Source: Diploptera punctata
Lineage: Eukaryota > Arthropoda > Insecta > Blattodea > Blaberidae
Direction: 5' to 3'
NCBI GenBank assembly: GCA_030220185.1
Contig: JASPKZ010007798.1
Location: 248,001 to 312,000, forward strand
DNA length: 64,000 bases
The notes beneath the pieces were generated by a model that saw nothing but the letters and a program-made list of their open reading frames with translations, did not search any database and was not told where the DNA came from. Shown piece after piece: positions 45,401 to 55,561 of the stretch. The number at the start of each line of letters is the position of its first letter. The first letter of the stretch is position 1. The translations under genes were made by a program, and so were the position numbers.

Positions 45401-48400
45401 GCAAAATAAGGAATTCTATCGCTGAATATCAATCTGAATTGAAAGACCTTTTAAAAGTGGCAAAACAGATAAAAATTACTATGTGTACCCATACAAATTA
45501 CCATTCCATATTTGCAGTTTCTGTATTCGCGGCATATTTGTGGAACATATCCCCTGTGAATAAGGAGCTTTTACTGTAATTTGAAATACAATTGAATTCA
45601 TTTTGTATAGTTTTAGAAACACCACTGAATATACTTTCTACCTTGTTATAATGGTTATGAATCTCTGATGAACTTCTCAATATTAATAATGGAACAAGTT
45701 CCTTGGATTTCTTATTTAACGAATGTAATGAATAAGTTGCTAAAATAGCATTTATATAGATTTTAAGACCAAAGAAGATGTAATCATGAATGCAGAACAT
45801 ATAATGTAATGCAGTGCTCTCAACAAAGATAAACACTGGGAAGCTAGAAGAAAAATGTAATGAAAACTAAATTCTTGGCCATTAAAAACAAACTAACAAA
45901 CATATTTTAAAACTACATGTTATTTCTGTTAAAATTGGAAATTAAAATTTATTTATTTTTATTAGGAATATTCCACAATACAGTATTTCTCCTTCAACCC
46001 AAAGTGATTTGTTGCCAGAGGTTCCTGTCTAAAGCATCTTCTTTCCTCAAATCTCTAGCTTCCATCTATCCAACATTCTCTAGGTCTGCCTCTTCCACTT
46101 CTTCCATTAGCTTTCCAATCAAGGATCTTCTTTGGTATTCTATCTTCGTCAATTCTTATGAGATGTCCATACTATTTCAAACGTTTTTTCTTCTATTTTT
46201 TCTAATGTTTTTTTTTTCAACTTGCATAATTTCACTTATTGTGCTGTTTCTGAATTTATCCCTTCTTGAAATTCTTGTTGATCACCTCCAAAAATCCATT
46301 TTTACTGCTAACAGTTTGTTGGCTTGCTTTCTAGTTACTGTCTAGGTTTCAGACCCATATAATTTATGACCATATAAAATTTCTTCTTACATTCACATCA
46401 TCATCATCATCTTCAAGGTATGTGCTTGTTGGTTCATTCTGCTCCCTGGTGCACAATATCCTGCAGGTGCAGGTTGTCTTTCCAACGACGTTTTGGTCTT
46501 CCTACATTTCTTCGGCCTAGAGGTTTATAATGAAGCAGCTGTTTTGATAAACGATTATTTGGCATTCATTGTATATGTTCAAACCAATTACATTTATTTC
46601 TGTGTATTCTCTCAGATGTTATATATTTGTAATTCATCTCTGATATCTTGACTTTTCACCTGCAACTGATCTGACATTCTTATTAATGAAACAAGTTTTT
46701 ATGACATACCTTATATTCTTGTAGGCAATTAATAAAAATATGAGGTGAGAACTTTCTCATAATAACAACTTTTGATCCTTCACACATACACATCAACACA
46801 AGCAGTAGACCATAAGCATGACAAAATGGAGAAATACCAAGAGCAATTTCATCTGAACTTGCATAATCACCACTAGAACAAAGAAAAATAAATAGATAAA
46901 TAAGAACTATGCATATGTATAATACAATATGTTAATATCTTTTAAAGGGAGCAGAGGCTAATTGGAATTTCCAGATCTCTGATCTGGTAAAAAATTCTGA
47001 TGGAACTGATTTTAACCTCTAGGCGAATTTCGGTGAAGTTTGGAGGGTCTAACTTAGCCAAATCCACTGTCCTCACCTCCAAGTTGGGGCTCCCCGGGAC
47101 CTTCTTAAAATCCTTCAGGATTTTAAGATGTAAAAGAGAGAGTGGGGTGTGGAAAGAAACGGGAAGCTACTGCACCTATATTGCTGACGGATAACCTAGA
47201 AAGAATGGTCAATGGAAAGAAGCTTAGAGGTAGAAAAGACATCAGATGATGGACAATATTAAAATGAATGTTTTCTATGCAGATACAAAAAGGAGGCTGA
47301 GTTAAGGAGAGAGTGGAGAATGCTGAGTTTGGGCAGAACACTATGTACGTACGTATGTACGTATGTATGTATTCACAGCTTCAACAATTCGATGTCACAG
47401 ATTTTCAAGAGTGTCAGGCATAGGGGGATAAAAGCACAATCTTTTACATAACCCCACAGATAAAAATCAAACAGGGTTAGGTCGGGTGACCTGGGAGGCC
47501 ACCGGTAATGAAGTTGATCTTCTGCTCCTCCTCTTCCAATCCAATGTCCTGTTGTGTCGCCATTTTAATACAATCATATTTCTTCTGTTTAGTATGAACA
47601 GTGTCTTGTCTTGAATGTTCCTATTGTCTTGGAGGTGGCCCTTTCATTGAGCTGATCACTCATCCAGAGAGGCCGTCCCATATTTTTGTGAGGTCTGGAA
47701 GTATTATACAGGGTTATTCAGAAAGAAGGGACAGATTTCAAACATTTATTTCTTCCAAACTACAAAAAATAATAATAAAAACACAATTCCAATGTTCCGG
47801 GAAAGAGAAAAGTTCAAATTTCACTATTTTATGCATTCAATATGATCACCATGTGTTACATGACAAATATCAAAATGGTGGCTCATTTTTTGCCGCACAC
47901 AAATCAGCTGGTCTCTAGTTATCAAATTCACAGCTTCAACAATTCGATGTCACAGATTTTCAGGAATGTCAGGCATAGGGGGATAAAAGCACGATCTTTT
48001 ACATAACCCCACAGATAAAAATCACACAGGGTTAGGTCGGGTGACCTGGGAGGCCACCGGTAATGAAGTTGATCTTCTGCTCCTCCTCATCCAATCCAAT
48101 GCCCTGCTGTAGCCATTTTAATACAAACAATCAACATGACAAGCAACAGCAACAATGTGACTGTAATTAGAACTTCAAACTTTTCTCTTTCGAGGAGTGT
48201 TGGAATTGTTTCTATTTTTTGTAACTTGGAAGATACAAATGTTTGAAGTCTGTTCCTTCTTTCTGAATAGCCCTATATATTAAGTTATAAAATCCTCTCC
48301 TGTCAGGTTGTGTCTATGCCTGGTGGCATGGGGCGTGCAGAAGTACCAACAAAATGAGAAGTTTAACCAAGGAAAATACAGAAAGAAACAAATTTTACTA

Positions 48401-51400
48401 TAGGGATATTCATATCTAGAAAATATTATTGCTCTTATGGGTCTTATGGGAATGGTATTGTCATTTGATTTGATGCCGTAGACTATGTGACAGAGATGGA
48501 AATATATCTCCCTCTTCTCCTTCTAGCGTAAGTATAGAATCAACATGAGTTTATGGCACAATTATCTTCACTCCTGCGAATAAAATCTAAATCATGATCA
48601 TTCTAATGTGGTTACTAAAGAACAACATTAACATATGGAAGTAAGCTATTCAATTATATATACTAATTAAATTTTATAAATTATAATCAGAATATATGGT
48701 AATCGGAGGAAATTCAGAAGACCTACAAATAAATAATATAATTAAACGTGTTGAAGAATTTAAATATCTTGGATCTATAACACACAATAACAAATTTGAA
48801 CTTTTTGTCACTTGCAGAAATGAAAATAAGTGATTTTAGTTAATTGGCATGCGCTGATTTTGAATTTGAAGTCCATTTTTCTCCATCACCTAACAGTTTT
48901 TTGTGAGGACATGTTGAACGTTTTTCATTATATTTTGCATATTATTGCTTATCTGCACTTAGTTTCAATTTTTTTGCAATAATATTGCTAGAAGCAATTG
49001 ATCTATGTAAAACCAAATCGTATAAGATCAAAAAAGTTAAAATATTTGTTTTTCTAAGAAGGATAAATAAGTAGTTACGATACAACATATGCCTAAATTG
49101 TAGCAAAAATCTCACTTTCAAAAGTTCTTCCTGGATGACTTATGCCAATGAGATGGCTCCGAAACTTCTGTGATAAGTTGCCAGCAGTTATCAGCAAACA
49201 TGTTAGTCACTTTAATAATTTAATAATTTTGTGTTTAAAACAGTTAGAAAACAAAAATGAACTCACTATATGGGAAAATATATATATATAGAAGAACAAG
49301 GAAAGAATTATGAACTTTGAAATTCCTGCAGAAAGGAACCTCATTAGTACATTAATTGGACCAGAGGCAAAGAGAGAAGGAATCAAGAACAGGAGAAAAT
49401 TCAGTCTGTAATCACTGACGATGGGGCTAAGAAGCTCTGAAACATATGTTTGACAAAAAACAACTCTAAGAGGTAAGAATGAACAGACCAAATGTTGTAA
49501 TTATTAAACAAACCTCTTAATGTTACTTCCTATTGTATTAAAAAAAATGTCTAGAAACTCCTAACAAAGGTGAAGCTAAGGTCCAGTGGGCTCTTATGCC
49601 ATTGTTATTAGAATAGCTCCATGAGACCAACACTATTTTCTAGACATACTTACTTAATACAGGCTTTCCACTTTACAGCAGTTTGCCCTTGATTCCTGCT
49701 TTCCAGAGATTCCTATCTTTCCATTGACCATCTTCCATACCCCTCTTCATCATGGCATCATATATTCCCTCATACCATGCTCTTCTACTTCTCCCCCTCT
49801 TCCTTCTGCCTGGTACCATCCAATCCAACACCTGTTTAGGCCACTGGTCTTCCGGCATCCGTTGTACATGTCCATACCACTGTAGAGCTCTCTTTGTTAT
49901 ACTATCGATAACAGTTTCTTGTGCATCCATTTCTTGTCTGATATATGTATTTCGAATATGTTGTAGCCTGGATATTCTCATACTTCTCCGTAATCCATCC
50001 ATTTCTGTCACCAAGATTCTTTTCTGCATCCTTTCATTTATTGTCCAGCTTTCTGATCCATATGTAAGTATACTTTCTATTATTGTCTGTATAATCTCTT
50101 TTTTTGTTTTTCTGGTCAAATTTCTATTCCATAAAAGACCATTCAGGGATCTAATCGCCTTCCTTGCACAATTTACTCTGTTAATAATATCTTTTTCACA
50201 AGTACCAGATTTATCTATTATAGATCCAAGAGTCGGCCGCAGTGGACTAGTGGTTATGCTCCTTGCCTCTGGTCCCGAGGGTCGCGGGTTCAAACCTGGC
50301 CGGGGTCGATGGATTTTTTAGGATGGAAAAATCCAAGGAGCAAGTCCTCCGGGAGGGACTTTAAGCCATGGGTCCCGAGTCTGAAGATTTTCAGGCTCGT
50401 AAAAAATACTTAAGACTGAATGAAAAGGCCTCTAAGCAAAATTTACTGAATTTTCCCGTCCTAGTACTACCTTGGTTTCCTAGATGTCAGTATGAAGCAG
50501 AACGCTGACCACGTACTACTAAAAATTACATCTATACGAAAACAAGTGTAACTAAATTAGTATGGTTCAAATTCTTCCCTGTAGGGGGAGAGCGCCTAAA
50601 TCTCTGTAAAGGGATAACATAGGCTTACAATACAATACAATACAATACATAGATCCAAGATATTTAAATTCTTCAACACATTTAATTATCATATTATTTA
50701 TTTGTAGGTCTTCTGAATTTCCTCCGATTACCATATATTCTGTTTTAATATAATTTATCTTCAGTCCACCTACCTCAATTGCATTGACCAACTTTCTGAT
50801 CATATATTCTATATCTTCTTTATCTTGTCCTATTATAATCTGGTCATCAGCAAATAATAAATTGTGCAGTAAATGACCATTAATGTTGATTCCCATTCCC
50901 CTACATAACTTATTCCATTTCATTAATACATCTTCTAAATATATCTTGAGCAATGTTGGTGACATCCCGCATTCTTGTCTTAATCCTTTTGTTGTATCAA
51001 ATTCTGAGGATACTCTATTTCCAACCTTAATACTTGCTTTACAATCATACATTCTTTTTATAAAATGTACAAGAGATTTAGGTATTCCAAACTTCATTTT
51101 CTAGACATGAAAACCCTTATAAAAACACAAATACGTATATTATAAATATGGTACTTTACCTTGTTGTTAGTGCAGTTGTTACATTAAAATGTGTTAGAAC
51201 TACTCCTTTTGGTAGACTAGTTGACCCACTAGAGCTTAATATAAATGCTGGCAGCTCCATTGTGCTAATATTTTCTATTTGTTCTGTCACATTATTGTTT
51301 TTAGCTAGCATCAAGTTTGTTTTCTTGCTATTAAAAATAATTTCTTTAAGGGATATACAACATTTTGGAAGTTGTTTATTTTCAGTACCGGTACCCCAGA

Positions 51401-54331
51401 CCAAAACATTTTGAATAGTTCCAGTCTCCAAGTACTGTTCTAGTTTTGTTTCACATACTGACATGGAACACATAACAAGCTTTGGTTGTGAAACTGATAA
51501 TGCATGATGCCATTCTCCTGCAACAAAATACACACTTACTGGTACAGTATTGTTATTTAATCTATTAGAACACTCTTATATGCTTCTTATCAGTAACAAT
51601 CTAAGAGAATACTTTTGAGTTGGATAAAATTCAATTTTGAGGATAAATAATTTTTATCAGTAATATCGAAAAGAGAATATAAAACATAGAATTGAATTGA
51701 GTAGCAAAATAATATCATTGTTAAATTCCATATGGTGGGATAAGCATATTTGGAAAGACACAAAAAAAATATTGGTAAAACATTGGTGCAATCTGTTGCA
51801 ATGTATGGAAGTGAGGTATGGACAATCGATAAGTACTACAAGAATAGACTAATAGCTCTAGAAATGGATTATTTACGCAGAAGTGCCAGAAAGTCAAAAT
51901 GAGAACATGTCACAAATAAGGAAATTAGAAATATAATGGAAGCAGAAGAAAGCATAATTGAAAGAATTGAGGAGAAGGAATTAAAGTGGTTAGGACATGT
52001 TTTAAGAATGGAAGATGAGCGATGGCCAAAGCAACTATATCAATGGCATCCGACCAGAAGGAGGAAGAGAGGGAGACTGAAGTTAACATGGAAGGAAAAC
52101 ATGAAGACATTAATGCAAGCAAGAGGGCTAAGCATTGAAGATGCCCAAGATCATAGGCTTTGAGGTTTGGCACGGGAAGACGGCAGCAGCTGTAAAAACC
52201 CGAAGATAGACAGATAGATAGATAGATCAAATATTAGTTCACTAAATTGTACACAGTTTAGTTTCATAAAAAAAAACTAAATTTACTAATATATTTTTAA
52301 ATAATGAACAAATTAAATTACTGTTCCAAACTTATGATAAAGTCATGCCATTCCAGAAAAAAGATCAATTTGTGGAAAGTTCAAATTTGCCAGTCAAAAC
52401 TAAAAGAACAGTTGTGTGATATAAGCTGATTCTGACATTAAAACTAAATTTATACACTCAGATATAATAACTTTTGGGTATCTGAACTGCATTGACGCAC
52501 CATAGGCTAGACAGGGTTCTGGGTTTGTGATGGCGGGGCGGAAGGGAGACAGTGTAAGCAAGCTTGCGAGTCCCCGCAACTCATGTTCGTCGCATCGGTA
52601 CACTGCTGCTGCAAGTTGAATGCAGTGTTGCCAGATAGAGATAGGTTTTCTGCGGCATCGAATATATGACCATTTTTAAGACTTGCGGAAATTTTAAATC
52701 AAACACTGGGCATTTTTTATATTAATTTCGAGTATAAGATGCACCTGAATTTTGGAGGCCATTTTTCGAAGAAAAAATGCGTCTTATAGTCCGTAAAATA
52801 CGGTATATACCATAAAGTTACTTCGACTAATGCATTTTTAGAAAGTATACAGAATAATAATGCGTATGAGCGAAGTTCATCGGTCAGCCAGCAGAGGGAG
52901 CAGAAATCATCTTGCAGGGAGGACAACTGCAAGGGAACAGTTGTAATGCATCGAGAATGTCGCACAGAAATGACGAAACTAGTCTGCATAAAAATGAAGA
53001 AATATGAGGCGAGTCAAAATATTCAACTCACTAATAATTAGTTTTGCTACTTATAATAATACAATGCTTTTGTTGAAAAAAAAAAAAAACTATATGGGGA
53101 ACCCCGTCCACCTGCGTTTCCCCCAACCGAGGCACTTTAATGATATAAAATTATAATATTTTTTGCTAGAAAAACTTGATGTTTTTCAAACATAGGTAAA
53201 TAAATTCAATTAATAACAAGAATACACAAATGCATTATTAATTAATTCACATTGATTTAGTAATATGTACACGAGTCTAGTAGATTGTTCATTTTCTTCT
53301 ACAACTAAACAATAGCTAAATATTATCCAATACCAGTGATGAATTTAAGGAAAATACGAACCATGGAATCTCAAGTTTTCCTTTGGTCACTTCAATTCAT
53401 TTAAATTAAGGGCAAGCCTAATTAAAAAACACTGAACATTACAATATTATTTTATTTTGATTTATTTATGTCCATCACTAAATAAACTAACCCTAATAGT
53501 TGCAGAAATTTACTGAAGGCGCTGTAAATAAAACAACAAATGTAATCAAGTCTTGCACTTGAATTTTAATATAAGAAACCAAATTTTCTCTTTCTTCAGA
53601 CCAAAATAAACTATATCTTACAACTGACCATAGTTACATTTATACATCGTATTCCAAAATGATTGACATGGTTTTAAGTAGTTGGTATAGCTTCAAACGA
53701 AATTGGATGAGTGATTATTTGCTATAATGAAAGAAAAACTGTGAAAGTTTCATATCCTGTATGCAGTAATTTGTTTATTGTCATTATTACGTCGTCAGCG
53801 TTAAATTTGTGAAAATGGCGATTCCTGTACAGAAGTCAGTCTGTGTGTTGCAATTTGCGAGGTCTGGTTTAATTGTTGCAGTGCAGGGAGCTTTTCGACG
53901 GCAATTTGGAATTGATCCTCCGCCTGATAAAATTATCCGTTGATGGTATAGACAATTAGAAACAACTAGATGTATCTACAAAAGGAAAAATCCACGAACA
54001 CCAAATGACGCGTCGGTCCGGATGACATGATTCATTCCCATACTCTCCACGGTCTCCCGATCTCATACCTTGTGATTTCTTCCTGTGGGGGTATGTGAAG
54101 GACATTGTGTACGTACCACCACTTCCCGTCGACCTTCCAGACTTGAGAAGGATTGTTGCTGCTGTTGAATCGATTACTTCAAATATGCTGATCAAGGTTT
54201 GGGAGGAATTTGATTATTGGCTAGATGTATGCCCCTTGTGACGAAAGATGCTCACATCGAACACTTATGAACTATGTTATAAAAACTCGAAGAATTTCTC
54301 TTTAATCCCATGTAACTTTTGTTCTTTATAC

Positions 54332-54393
<62 letters not shown>

Positions 54394-55127
54394 CATGTAA
54401 ACTTTGAAACCCCGTCCATCATTTTGGAATACTCTGTATAACAACTTTTATTAGTGCACTACACTTCCTATTTTTCCGACTTAGAAAGCAATTTTCTTTA
54501 GAAAATTCCTCCAGAAGTAGAAAGATGTATAGCCAATGACAAGGAAATAAATTCAGAGAAAATAATTATATACAAATTAAATACTTCAATAATATTTCAG
54601 CTGAACAAGGAAGAATGCTGAATGTCAGGATCAGTCTAAATACTATACGAGTAGTTACAATTTATCATGGACTTTTCAGCAACAATTTAAATTATTTATC
54701 CTTTCTTTAAATAAAAAAAAAGATCAATGTATGACTTGTACAGTACCATGTATGAAAAGTCAAGTGCAACAGCTTGAAATTACAAAATAATTACCACCTG
54801 GATATAACTAGAAAAATTATTCTATGATTGTAAATCAAAATATAAAGAATAATCTATCCAAGATCCATCCTTCATGTCAACAACATCTGGTATTTATCAT
54901 TTCTTTTAAATTTTGAATGAAATATGCTAGAGACATGTGACTAATTTTGTTTTACAAAAAGCTGAAAACTGATTTAGAAATTTCAGCAATTAGATTAATT
55001 TTCCAGTATGCATAAGCCTTCCTAATAGGACTTAACATACAATCCAAGTCTTAACATACATTGAAACAAAATTTAATCAAAATTCAACAAAGTTATCTTG
55101 AAACAGACAGGTTAACAGACACCAGGA

Positions 55128-55203
<76 letters not shown>

Positions 55204-55512
55204 CAACTACTGTGATCTTGAGGCAGCATGCTGCCTTGTAATGCAGCAGGCTGCGTTCGAATCCCGGTCGGGACAATCTTCCTTGGTGGGGTTATTTTGG
55301 GGATTTTCCTCACCTGTAAGACAAATGTCAGCAAGCTTTGAAGCCCAAACGGTCCTCGAACATCATCTGGCCATCAATATCATCATCATCATCTTCATCC
55401 CCAGTTGGAATGCAACGAGAAGCAACTACACTAGAATAATTCTCTAGTAAAGCTAAAATTGCTATGATTGCAGTGAAGGAGCTGTACATGGACAGAACAC
55501 TATAAATAAATA

Positions 55513-55561
<49 letters not shown>

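Noticed and set aside
45917..46345. 142-codon hydrophobic frame
   Set aside because: Antisense of the LINE-F copy on the minus strand.
49752..50321. 189-codon plus-strand frame with membrane-like composition
   Set aside because: Antisense of LINE-E running into SINE-4.
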